From Aphodosoma sp045126975 (lineage in GTDB: Bacteria; Bacteroidota; Bacteroidia; Bacteroidales; Paludibacteraceae): a stretch of 64,000 bases of DNA. The translations under genes and the position numbers were made by a program. Below, one piece after another: positions 50,487-59,554 of this stretch. Each line of letters opens with the position of its first letter. Within the stretch, counting starts at the first letter, position 1. Under the pieces are notes generated by a model. It had not been told where the DNA came from and made no database searches. It saw only the letters and a program-made list of their open reading frames with translations. Where the stretch lies: contig JBGVPL010000046.1 of the NCBI GenBank assembly GCA_045126975.1, positions 21,559 to 85,558 of the forward strand, in the 5' to 3' direction.

Positions 50487-52715
50487 TTATTTTATGCGTT
50501 TTACAGATTTTAATGCTTTGATTTTTAGTAGGTTTTTGCATAGATTGTCGATGTCTTCTGCGCTATAGACATAAATATCAAGAGTGCCGAGAAATACGCC
50601 ATCGGTAGTGTCAATATTGATGTTTTTGATGTTGATGGCGTAGTCGTCGCTGATGACTTGTACGATTTGTTTGAGAAGTCCGGTTTGGTCAACACCTGAT
50701 ATTTCAATAGTTGTGAGGAAAGAGAGAACTTTTTGAGTTTCCCATTTGGCAGAAAGGATGCGGTTGCCATAGCTGGCTTGGAGCTTTTGGGCAACAGGGC
50801 AATCGCATTTATGCACAATCACATCACCACCAGTTTCGATGAAACCGAGCACATTGTCGCCTGGGATAGGTTGGCAGCAGTCAGCAATTTTGTAACCTGA
50901 GCCAACATCGGCATCGGTGATATGGAGCGTTTTTTTAGTGTTGTGTTGAGTAGGTTGTGAAGTTGTCTCTTCTTTTTTATCGTCGCTACCGAATTGGAGT
51001 TTCCAAATTCGCATCCATTTGTTTTTAGTTTTGTTCAAGAAGAGAGAAGGTATGACAGAAGTGTCTATTTTGCCTTTGCCTATGGCAGAATAGAGATTGT
51101 TTACGTCAGTGATTTTGAAGTGGTCGAGAACGACTTGTAGAGTTTGATTGTTGACAGGTTGACCTACTGAGTTGATGGCTTGTTCGACAGCTTCTTGACC
51201 GCGTTTAACAATAGCTTTGAGCTCTTTTTTGAGTATTGTGCGGAGTTGAGCTTTTGCTTTGCCTGTAGTACAGAAATCGAGCCATTCCATTTGAGGTTTT
51301 TGGCTTTTAGAAGTGAGGATTTCTATTTGGTCGCCACTTTGGAGTTCGTAGCTAATAGGGACAAGACGATGATCGACTTTCGCGCCAATGCAGTGAGAGC
51401 CAATGTCAGAGTGGAGATGGAAAGCAAAGTCGAGAGCAGTAGAGCGGGCTGGCATCTTTTTGATGTCGCCTTTAGGTGTAAATACAAATATCTCAGTAGT
51501 ATAGAGATTGAGTTTGAAAGTATCCATGAACTCGACAGCGTTGGTGAAGTCGCTTGTGTCGAGCATCTCTTTGATGGATTTGAACCACTTATCGAGGTCG
51601 GATTCTTCTTGTTCGCCAGTTTTGTATTTCCAGTGAGCAGCCAAGCCTTTTTCGGCGATGTCGTTCATACGTTGGCTACGAATTTGAACTTCAATCCAAT
51701 TGCCACCAGGACCCATGACAGTGACGTGGAGAGCCTCGTAACCATTTGATTTAGGCGTGTTAATCCAGTCACGAGTACGGTCGGGGTGAGGAGTGTAGAT
51801 GCTTGTAATAGCAGAATATGTTACCCAGCAATTAGCTTTTTCGTTTTCGTTAGGTTTTGGTTTGAGAATGATGCGAATAGCTAATAAATCATAGACTTCT
51901 TCAAAAGTGATATGCTTAGTTTGCATTTTTTTGAAGACGCTATAAGGGGATTTTATTCGTTTTACGATTTCGTAGTCGTAGCCGTAAGAGTCGAGAATTT
52001 TTGTAATAGGTTGAATGAAAATGCGGAAAGCGTCTTCCAACATAGGAGTGGCTTGCATTATTTGGCGTTCGAGTTTGGCGTAGATACTTGGTTGTTCATA
52101 TTTGAAGCTGAGGTTTTCTAATTCAGTTTTGATGAGGAAGAAACCAAGACGTTGAGCAAGAGGAGCATATATGTATTGAGTTTCGCCAGTGATTTTGAGT
52201 TGCTTGGCAGGAGGCATAGAGCCGAGAGTACGCATATTGTGGAGACGGTCAGCCATCTTGATGAGGATAACGCGTACGTCTTCAGGTATGGTGAGAATAA
52301 GTTTGCGGAAATTCTCGGCTTGTGCGGATGCACCTTCTCCGAAGATACCACCAGAGATTTTGGTAAGACCGGCAACAATAGATGCGATTTTAGGGTTGAA
52401 TTCACGAGCAATATCTTCAACGGTGTAGTCGGTGTCTTCGACAACATCGTGGAGTAGGGCGGCGCATATAGATGTTGAGCCTAATCCGATTTCGTTGACA
52501 ACGATGCGAGCGACTGCAAGGGGGTGCATGATGTAAGGTTCGCCAGAGCGACGTTTCACACCACCATGAGCTTTATTAGCAAATTCGAAGGCTTTTGTGA
52601 TAATTTCTACCTTTTGTTTGTGTGCAGTTGCGGCATAGTCGCGTAGAAGAGCTTTGAATTCGGATTGAATCATCTCTTCTTCTTGTTCGGGTGTTAGGTT
52701 ATGGTAATCAATCAT
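50487..52715 (-). CDS. RelA/SpoT-family (p)ppGpp synthetase/hydrolase
   Basis: 742 residues. Full Rel layout: HD hydrolase domain (about 40-190, KAHGGVKRRSGEPYIMHPLA and LLHDVVEDTDY, with His and Asp ligands present), synthetase domain (about 225-345, RIKSPYSVFKKM, NGYEALHVTV, EVQIRS), TGS (about 395-455, FTPKGDIKKMPARSTALDFA) and C-terminal ACT (after about 665). Both active sites look intact, so it may make and degrade the alarmone, the long Rel type. Gene symbol left open between rel, relA and spoT. Confidence 0.93.
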   Translation of the reverse strand: MIDYHNLTPEQEEEMIQSEFKALLRDYAATAHKQKVEIITKAFEFANKAHGGVKRRSGEPYIMHPLAVARIVVNEIGLGSTSICAALLHDVVEDTDYTVEDIAREFNPKIASIVAGLTKISGGIFGEGASAQAENFRKLILTIPEDVRVILIKMADRLHNMRTLGSMPPAKQLKITGETQYIYAPLAQRLGFFLIKTELENLSFKYEQPSIYAKLERQIMQATPMLEDAFRIFIQPITKILDSYGYDYEIVKRIKSPYSVFKKMQTKHITFEEVYDLLAIRIILKPKPNENEKANCWVTYSAITSIYTPHPDRTRDWINTPKSNGYEALHVTVMGPGGNWIEVQIRSQRMNDIAEKGLAAHWKYKTGEQEESDLDKWFKSIKEMLDTSDFTNAVEFMDTFKLNLYTTEIFVFTPKGDIKKMPARSTALDFAFHLHSDIGSHCIGAKVDHRLVPISYELQSGDQIEILTSKSQKPQMEWLDFCTTGKAKAQLRTILKKELKAIVKRGQEAVEQAINSVGQPVNNQTLQVVLDHFKITDVNNLYSAIGKGKIDTSVIPSLFLNKTKNKWMRIWKLQFGSDDKKEETTSQPTQHNTKKTLHITDADVGSGYKIADCCQPIPGDNVLGFIETGGDVIVHKCDCPVAQKLQASYGNRILSAKWETQKVLSFLTTIEISGVDQTGLLKQIVQVISDDYAINIKNINIDTTDGVFLGTLDIYVYSAEDIDNLCKNLLKIKALKSVKRIK

Positions 52716-52808
52716 AATTTAATGATTAGTCATTAGTTATTAGTTATTAACGATGAGATTGTTTTTTGCTTGTTAATCATTAATAACTACTCATTATTCA
52801 TTGTTTTT
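52716..52808. repeat. Inverted heptads, M23-relA spacer
   Basis: AATGATTAGTCATTAGTTAT and TAGTTATTAACGATGAG on one side, GTTAATCATTAATAACTACT and CATTATTCATTG on the other. Confidence 0.7.
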
Positions 52809-53783
52809 TTAGTCCATTACTTGTCCAGCATTTGCGGCAAGTTGTATCATACGGTCGTATTCTTCTGGAGAGAGGTCGAGGAAGTAGTAGTTGAGTGGGT
52901 CAACATTTTTGCCTTTATATTCAACCTCGTAGTGAAGGTGAGGACCTGTACTTTTACCTGTATTGCCGACTGAGCCGATTATTTCGGCACGAGTGAGTTT
53001 TTGCCCTTTTTTTACTTTAAATTTGTGCATGTGGGCATATAGAGTTTTGTATTCGAAACCGTGGTTGATAATGACTGTGTTGCCGTAGCCTTGTTTCCAA
53101 CCTACAAATTCTACTACTCCGTTGCCAGTGGCATAGATATCGGTGCCGGTTGGAGCAGTGAAGTCCATGCCTTGATGGAATTTGCGAGTGCGATATACGG
53201 GGTCAACACGATAGCCAAAGCCAGAAGCAATACGGGTAAGGTCTTTGTTAAGAATAGGTTGTATAGCTGGTATATGTTGAAGTTTTTCTTCATTGCTTTT
53301 TACAAGCAACATCAAATCGTCGTAAGATTTTGATTGAATGTAGAGTTGTTTGCTGATATCGTCAGTTTTGCGTGTAGTTTCAACTAAGATTGCCGCTGTA
53401 TTCATTTTAGATAGTTCTTGGTAGCGGTGATTGTTGAGTGAAGTGCTGTGACGAACGTTGTCAGGAATTGAGTCTGCTTGAAATATTACACGATATAAAT
53501 TATTATCACGTTGTTTGATATCGGCTAATACACCATTCATTTGTTCTAATCGTCGATTGAGCAATTCGTATTGAATCTCCATGCGTTCGTTTTCTTTTTT
53601 CAATCTTTTTTCATCGGGAGAGTCAATTATGATAGTAAAAACAATGAAGAAAAGGAAACCGATGAAAGTACTTGAAAATAAGTGTAAAGTCAGTTTCTTC
53701 AGAGTTTTTCCGATTGAAGTTTCGACGCGTTCAAAGGATAAAGTCTCAGGGTTAAATTGTAATTTTATTCTTTTTTTTGCCAT
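52809..53783 (-). CDS. M23 (LytM-like) peptidase, membrane-anchored
   Basis: 324 residues. A short cytoplasmic start, one membrane helix (about 28-53), a coiled-coil-like stretch (about 60-110, ERMEIQYELLNRRLEQMNGV) and a C-terminal M23 domain. The zinc ligands are in RKFHQGMDFTAP (HxxxD) and GPHLHYEVE (HxH). Relatives cut peptidoglycan cross-bridges or activate amidases. Here all ligands are present, so an active endopeptidase is likely. Upstream of relA on the same strand. Confidence 0.9.
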   Translation of the reverse strand: MAKKRIKLQFNPETLSFERVETSIGKTLKKLTLHLFSSTFIGFLFFIVFTIIIDSPDEKRLKKENERMEIQYELLNRRLEQMNGVLADIKQRDNNLYRVIFQADSIPDNVRHSTSLNNHRYQELSKMNTAAILVETTRKTDDISKQLYIQSKSYDDLMLLVKSNEEKLQHIPAIQPILNKDLTRIASGFGYRVDPVYRTRKFHQGMDFTAPTGTDIYATGNGVVEFVGWKQGYGNTVIINHGFEYKTLYAHMHKFKVKKGQKLTRAEIIGSVGNTGKSTGPHLHYEVEYKGKNVDPLNYYFLDLSPEEYDRMIQLAANAGQVMD

Positions 53784-53853
53784 TTTATAGATATCAGATA
53801 TTAGACACGAGATGTACGACTATTAGGTCTTGTTTTCTGAGTTTTATATCTTT

Positions 53854-54873
53854 TTATTTGTATTTTACTACCCAAATGAGGCAAGGGAAGTGGTCGGAAT
53901 AGCCGTTAGTCCAAACTCCACCAGAATGAGTGCGGAGAGGGTAGCCTTTGTAGCGACCTTCTTGTTGCTTGAGGAAATCTTTGTTGAAGATTTCAGTTTT
54001 CCAATAACTGAGAGTTTCACGGTTATTATTTAACCAAGCGTATGATATAATAATTTGGTCAAATAAATTCCATTGGTCTTGATAAGCGAGTGTGCCTATT
54101 CCTTTTTTGTAGAAAGCGTATGTGGTGTTGAAGAGTTCGCCTGGGTTAGTTTGTTCGATTTTTGGTTTTGCGCCGAGTTCTTTTGTTACTGACGGGTCGA
54201 TAGGGTCGTCGTTTAAGTCGCCCATAACTACGATTTTAGCATTGGGGTTGAGGGCGAAGAGAGAGTCGCAGATGTGTTTTGTGGTGCGGGCTGCTTCGGC
54301 ACGACGAGGTTTTGAGCGTTTTTCGCCACCAGAGCGTGATGGCCAGTGATTTACGATTACGTGGATTTCTTCATTATCGAGAATACCAGATACGCAGAGT
54401 TGGTCGCGAGTGAAGAAGTTTTCTAATTCGGTGACTATTCGTGTGGATGTTACATTGGTAGGAGTGAATAATTTAGGATTGTATAATAGACCAACATCTA
54501 CACCACGACGATCGGGACCTTCGACGAGTATAGGTTTGAGATTTCGGTCAGAGATAGCTGGTTCTTTAACTAAATCTTCAAGGACATTAATATTTTCGAT
54601 TTCAGAAACACCGAGAATAGCTAAATTTTTTGGCATTTGAGAAATGGCATACGCCATTTTTTGTAATTTGTTTGTATATTTGAGAGTTCCCCATGCGTAG
54701 TCGCCGTTAGGAAGGAATTGAGCATCGTTTTTGATTGGGTCGTCAATAGTATCAAATAGGTTTTCGAGATTGTAAAATCCTATGACATAGGCGTTAAGTG
54801 GTCGTTTTTGAGCATAGATTGAAAGTCCTACGAATAGGAGGGAGAGTAGTAAGATGAATTTAATTTTTTTCAT
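53854..54873 (-). CDS. Exported endonuclease/exonuclease/phosphatase-family protein
   Basis: 339 residues. Signal peptide MKKIKFILLLSLLFVGLSIYAQ. EEP-fold motifs: GFYNLENLFDT (Asn for metal), LGVSEIENINVLEDL (Glu), VIVNHWPSRSGG, VVMGDLNDDP and SGGVWTNGYSDHFPCL (Asp-His). Known members are nucleases or phosphatases; the substrate cannot be told. It lies after the terminator at 54898 and is 70 bases before the M23 gene; that spacer carries a fragment of the TAGACACGAGA-type repeat. Confidence 0.88.
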   Translation of the reverse strand: MKKIKFILLLSLLFVGLSIYAQKRPLNAYVIGFYNLENLFDTIDDPIKNDAQFLPNGDYAWGTLKYTNKLQKMAYAISQMPKNLAILGVSEIENINVLEDLVKEPAISDRNLKPILVEGPDRRGVDVGLLYNPKLFTPTNVTSTRIVTELENFFTRDQLCVSGILDNEEIHVIVNHWPSRSGGEKRSKPRRAEAARTTKHICDSLFALNPNAKIVVMGDLNDDPIDPSVTKELGAKPKIEQTNPGELFNTTYAFYKKGIGTLAYQDQWNLFDQIIISYAWLNNNRETLSYWKTEIFNKDFLKQQEGRYKGYPLRTHSGGVWTNGYSDHFPCLIWVVKYK

Positions 54874-54897
54874 ATTCTTAATAGTTTATTTATAAAC

Positions 54898-54951
54898 AAA
54901 AAAAATTGCAACTTTACATGCAAATTACATGCAAAGTTGCAATTTTTTTTT
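54898..54951. terminator. Terminator after the pullulanase gene
   Basis: AAATTGCAACTTT and AAAGTTGCAATTT pair, with A- and T-runs outside and two ACATGCAAATT-type units in the loop. Works in both directions; ends the pullulanase operon on the minus strand. Confidence 0.88.
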
Positions 54952-54965
54952 GAAATATCCAAATT

Positions 54966-56954
54966 TTATTGGTATAAAATTACTGCTGAAGTGTAAGGAA
55001 CTTTGATTTTTTCTGTGAAGTTGCCTAAGCCGTCAAGATTGATTTTTGCATTGTAGCATACGGCAGTCCATTTGCCTTCAGGAAGATTTATTTCTACGTC
55101 AGTTGTGTTGCCGTTGTATATAACGAATATTTTGTTCCATGTGTCGTTAGAAAGAGTGCCATCGAGGGTGTATGCAACCACATTTGCTGGAGTTTCGACG
55201 AAGTTAATGGCTTGTGCAACCATTGTAGCATCACTCATGCGGAATGCAGGATGTGCTTTGCGAAGAGCGATAAGGTTGCGATAATAATCGTAAACTTGAG
55301 CGTATTTAACTTTATTAGTCCAATCGATTTGGTTGATTTCGTCAGGTGATTGATATGTGTTGTGAACGCCTTTTTTGTCACGGAGGACTTCTTCGCCTGC
55401 ATAGAAGAAAGGAACACCTTGGGCTGTGAATACGATTGTTTGTCCGAGGAGGTCCATACGGATGATTTCTTCGATTGTAGCATCTGGGTGGATGGCTCTG
55501 AGTTTGTCAACGATACATGGGTCGTCGTGGCAAGACATGTAGTTGATAACTTGAGCTGGAGTAGTAGCGTATGCTTTGTTAGTGTGAGCCACTTGTGTAA
55601 GGTCGATTTGAGGGTGTGCAGTAGCGCCTACAACACCGAATTTGATTGATTCGTCAAGACCTTTGCCTGATACGAAACCGCCTTTGTTGCCATCGGTCCA
55701 TTTGCCACGGAGACCATCGCGGATGTCATCGCTAAATACACCGATAGGAGCGAATTGGTTGGCATTGTTTTTAACAGCACGAAGTTCTTCTGGAATACCG
55801 CAACCACCTGCTGCCCAGCCTTCGCCATGGATAGAAATTGTTGAGTCGATAGCATCAACAGCAGTGCGAATTTGGTTCATTGTTTCGATGTCGTGGATAC
55901 CCATCAAGTCGAAACGGAAGCCGTCGATATGATATTCGTGTACCCAATATTTGATAGATTCAACCATAAAGCGACGCATCATAGCGCGTTCTGAAGCAGT
56001 TTCGTTGCCGCAACCAGAGCCATTGCCCCATGAGCCGTCTTCGTTGAAGCGGTAGAAATAGCCAGGAGCTTGGAGGTTGAGATGAGAGTTGTCGCCTACG
56101 AAAGTGTGGTTATAAACAACGTCCATAATCACGCGGATACCTGCTGCGTGGAGTTGTTGAATCATAGTTTTGAGTTCGATGATACGGGCAGTAGGGTTGT
56201 AAGGGTCAGTAGAATAACCACCTTCTGGCACGTTGTAGTTTTTAGGGTCGTAGCCCCAGTTGTATTTGTTGTCGGCAAGACGAGTTTCGTCGATTGAGCC
56301 GTAGTCGTAACTTGGGAGGATTTGGACGTGAGTGATGCCAAGTTCTTTGAGGTGGTCGATACCAGAAGTTAAGCCATCAATAGTTTTTGTACCGGCTTCG
56401 CTAAGTCCAAGAAATTTGCCAGGGTAAGAACTACCCGATGATGGGTGGATTGTGTAGTCGCGCATGTGCACTTCATAAATCACAGCATCGGTGAAAGATT
56501 TCATTTCAGGGCGAACGTCATTCTCCCAACCTTTAGGGTTAGTTGTAGCCCAATCAATAATAGCCGCACGTTCGCCATTAACACCTACCGCTTTAGCCCA
56601 AATGCCAGGAGTTGGTTCTAGCCATTTATCGTTTTGTTTGATTTGGAAAGTGTAGAATTTGCCTATGAGGTCTTCTTTTACGGTGTAAGTCCAAGTGCCA
56701 TCAACATCGTATTTCATGTCGAATACTTTAGAAGGAGCACCTTCTAAACCATCTTCGTAGATGTTGAGACGTACCTCTTGAGCTGCAGGAGACCAAGTAC
56801 GGAAGAATGATTTTTTAGGAGAGTAAGTGACGCCTAAATCAGTACCTTTGTATTCAGGATATTCATCAACTGAATTGTAGTTTTTTGGTTTGTTGCAGCA
56901 AGCTGACATTAGTGTTGCTACAATAGCAATCATAGAAATGAATTTTAGTTTCAT
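54966..56954 (-). CDS. pulA: Type I pullulanase, lipoprotein
   Basis: 662 residues. Signal peptide with lipobox LMSAC (Cys19), so it is anchored in a membrane facing the periplasm or surface. CBM48-like domain (about 40-130, YSPKKSFFRTWSPAAQEVRL), then a GH13 barrel: VIYEVHMRDYT, DVVYNHT (region I), GFRFDLMGIHD (nucleophile Asp), SIHGEGWAAGG (acid/base Glu) and INYMSCHDD (Asp). YDYGS-type pullulanase insert SYDYGSIDETR is present. Cleaves alpha-1,6 links in pullulan or branched glucans. Twelve or so bases after the OmpA gene. Confidence 0.93.
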   Translation of the reverse strand: MKLKFISMIAIVATLMSACCNKPKNYNSVDEYPEYKGTDLGVTYSPKKSFFRTWSPAAQEVRLNIYEDGLEGAPSKVFDMKYDVDGTWTYTVKEDLIGKFYTFQIKQNDKWLEPTPGIWAKAVGVNGERAAIIDWATTNPKGWENDVRPEMKSFTDAVIYEVHMRDYTIHPSSGSSYPGKFLGLSEAGTKTIDGLTSGIDHLKELGITHVQILPSYDYGSIDETRLADNKYNWGYDPKNYNVPEGGYSTDPYNPTARIIELKTMIQQLHAAGIRVIMDVVYNHTFVGDNSHLNLQAPGYFYRFNEDGSWGNGSGCGNETASERAMMRRFMVESIKYWVHEYHIDGFRFDLMGIHDIETMNQIRTAVDAIDSTISIHGEGWAAGGCGIPEELRAVKNNANQFAPIGVFSDDIRDGLRGKWTDGNKGGFVSGKGLDESIKFGVVGATAHPQIDLTQVAHTNKAYATTPAQVINYMSCHDDPCIVDKLRAIHPDATIEEIIRMDLLGQTIVFTAQGVPFFYAGEEVLRDKKGVHNTYQSPDEINQIDWTNKVKYAQVYDYYRNLIALRKAHPAFRMSDATMVAQAINFVETPANVVAYTLDGTLSNDTWNKIFVIYNGNTTDVEINLPEGKWTAVCYNAKINLDGLGNFTEKIKVPYTSAVILYQ

Positions 56955-56968
56955 AAATTTAATAAAAA

Positions 56969-59542
56969 TTATTTTATTGAATCTGTTGTTTGTATATTGT
57001 TAATACTATCTGTTGGTTGAATCAAATCTTGAAGTTCTGGATTTACAACTTTTTCAAATGATATCTCTTCATAACTTATTTCAAATTCAACACGACGATT
57101 TTCGGCTCTACCTTTTGATGTATTATTATTTGCTATAGGTTTAGTTTCTCCAAAACCTTGTGTTGTTATTCTTTGTGTGCTTATACCTTTATTTGTTATA
57201 TATTTGCCAACAGCAGCAGCACGATCAATAGATAATTGCATATTTTTGTCATCATCGCCAGCATCATCAGTGTGTCCGCTAATCGTCAAATGGTATTCAG
57301 GGTTGAGTTCCATTACAGCTACAATTTGGTCAAGAATAGGGTATGATGATTTTTTGATTATATCTTTACCTGATTCAAATTGGATTCCTGTCATTGCTTT
57401 TTTGAACAAATTGCGAACCTCTTTTTTTAGCTCAGGGCAACCAAAATTATCTACAGGGCCAGGTTTTGTAGGACATTTGTCTTCAGAATCGAGCACGCCG
57501 TCTCCATCAGAATCAAGAGGACAACCTATATTGTCAATTAAAGTACCTTCAGGGGTGTCAGGACATTTATCCAAATAATCGGCAACACCATCTTTGTCGG
57601 TATCAATAGGGCAACCGTTAGTGTCAACTTCAACATTTTCAGGCGTTTCTGGACATAAATCGAGGTAATCGGCAATGCCGTCTTTGTCAGAATCAATAGG
57701 ACAACCTATAGAGTCAACTAACACATTATTAGGTGTTTCTGGGCATTGATCTAAATAATCAGCAATACCATCGTTATCACTATCAATAGGACATCCCATA
57801 GCATTAACTTCAACTCCTTCTGGAGTATCAGGACAATGGTCTTGATAGTCGTAAACACCATCTTTGTCGGTATCAAATGGACAACCAACAGAATCTACTT
57901 CTACACCAAGAGGGGTATTAGGGCATTGATCGTAACAATTGTGGATACCATCTTTATCATCATCTAAATCACAGCCATGTTTGTCAACAAAATGTTTAGG
58001 TTTTTTGATATCAGGACATTTGCTTCTTAAGAAGTCTAAATCAGTATTAGGACAATGGTCTTTTCTGCCTTTTACACCATCTCGGTCAGGGTCAGTAGAG
58101 TAGTTGCCAATGTTCCAAGTCCAACCAATTTGTAAGTTAAAGCATTGTGATTTATTTGGAATAGGCAATTTAAAGTCTTGACCAGTACCCATATCACCTA
58201 AATTTACACGAGCATAACTCAAAGGTATATAATCAGCCAATAAATACATATTAAATATACCAGCACGTAGATTTAGACCAAGACCTAAATTACCCCAACG
58301 ACCATTTACAAAAGAGTAATCGACAGTAGCCTTTAACCAATCGAGAGGTCGGAAATTGATTGCTAAAGTTACTTCATCATTAATACGTCTATTATTAAAT
58401 GTTAATCTATTAACAGCACCAAATGATATTTTGTTTTTTAGGATACCATATTCAATACCAGTATAAAAATTAGCACGCAACATAGTGCTATATGCATTGT
58501 TTACGTTTGATGTGCGAATCGAACCTAAAATGTCTTTACTTAATTCAGTAAATGTATTAGAAATTTGTTCTCCTATATTAGTAGAGTCGCCTATTGTATA
58601 GTCAAATAATCCATCTATAGTGTGTTCTCCACTCATAGAACCAGATATTGCATTTTGGGTCCAATATATAAAACCTAAATCTGTGATAGAAGCAGAAATT
58701 GTTAAATATTTAATTGGTTCGTATGTGAAACCTAAATCAATGGCACCACCATAGCCTGCTGGTTTATATAAGAGAGAAATTAGATTGTTCGTGTCATAAG
58801 TATTCATTTCAGAAAAATCAATACTGCCATTTTCGTTTGTCGCAAATTTTACCGGTAAAGTTGCATGTATGTTGCCATCTGTTTTTAATGTCCATGCTTG
58901 GCGTGAAGCATCTAATTGTAAACTATTTATGCGAGTATCAATGTTTGCATATCCCATTATAAATTTAGCCTTTACACCGATTTTCCATTTTTTGTTGATT
59001 TCATACATATAGCCTAAACCTACTTTTGAATATAAAGAAGATTCAATTCCTAATGAACTTAAATCAAATGAATTAATATTGTTTGGGTCAGGTGTACCAT
59101 ATAATGCTAATTTGAAAATATCGCGAGGAATATATGCATATGCTTCGGCATTAAGTCCTATATCAAAAGTGAAGTAGTTTTTCTTTATTTTGAATCCAAA
59201 AGATAAAATATTCAATCCCATGTTGAAATTGATATTCGATGATGGAGATAGGTGATTATAGAATTTATCTATACTTTCTTGAGAATTTAAAAATGTTGTA
59301 GGTTTTCCATTTTGCATGAATATTAAGTCATTTAATACAAAATTATTTGTACCAAAATTCATATACAAATTAGGTAAAAAGATGAAATCTAAATAGAAAT
59401 TGCAATTAGGCATAAATGCCGGATTCATGTTGTTTCTTTCAGCTATATTATCCATAAAATATAGCGTATTGGTATTTTGAGCTTTAACGAAACTATTTAA
59501 TGATACTATCGTTAAAATAAAAATAATTATATATTTTTTCAT
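56969..59542 (-). CDS. Outer membrane protein: DUF5723-like barrel, TSP3 repeats, OmpA domain
   Basis: 857 residues. Signal peptide MKKYIIIFILTIVSLNSFVKAQ, then a beta-rich region (about 25-490, AERNNMNPAFMPNCNFYLD) like DUF5723 barrels. Next are seven Asp-rich calcium-binding thrombospondin type 3 units (DPDRDGV, DDDKDGI, DTDKDGV, DSDNDGI, DSDKDGI and so on), each with CP...GCP cysteines. The C-terminal OmpA domain binds peptidoglycan (ISGHTDDAGDDDKN, GFGETKPIANN, RAENRRVEFEI). A stretch of 20 residues follows the domain. Co-transcribed with the large lipoprotein upstream. Confidence 0.88.
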   Translation of the reverse strand: MKKYIIIFILTIVSLNSFVKAQNTNTLYFMDNIAERNNMNPAFMPNCNFYLDFIFLPNLYMNFGTNNFVLNDLIFMQNGKPTTFLNSQESIDKFYNHLSPSSNINFNMGLNILSFGFKIKKNYFTFDIGLNAEAYAYIPRDIFKLALYGTPDPNNINSFDLSSLGIESSLYSKVGLGYMYEINKKWKIGVKAKFIMGYANIDTRINSLQLDASRQAWTLKTDGNIHATLPVKFATNENGSIDFSEMNTYDTNNLISLLYKPAGYGGAIDLGFTYEPIKYLTISASITDLGFIYWTQNAISGSMSGEHTIDGLFDYTIGDSTNIGEQISNTFTELSKDILGSIRTSNVNNAYSTMLRANFYTGIEYGILKNKISFGAVNRLTFNNRRINDEVTLAINFRPLDWLKATVDYSFVNGRWGNLGLGLNLRAGIFNMYLLADYIPLSYARVNLGDMGTGQDFKLPIPNKSQCFNLQIGWTWNIGNYSTDPDRDGVKGRKDHCPNTDLDFLRSKCPDIKKPKHFVDKHGCDLDDDKDGIHNCYDQCPNTPLGVEVDSVGCPFDTDKDGVYDYQDHCPDTPEGVEVNAMGCPIDSDNDGIADYLDQCPETPNNVLVDSIGCPIDSDKDGIADYLDLCPETPENVEVDTNGCPIDTDKDGVADYLDKCPDTPEGTLIDNIGCPLDSDGDGVLDSEDKCPTKPGPVDNFGCPELKKEVRNLFKKAMTGIQFESGKDIIKKSSYPILDQIVAVMELNPEYHLTISGHTDDAGDDDKNMQLSIDRAAAVGKYITNKGISTQRITTQGFGETKPIANNNTSKGRAENRRVEFEISYEEISFEKVVNPELQDLIQPTDSINNIQTTDSIK

Positions 59543-59554
59543 ATTATTATTTTT

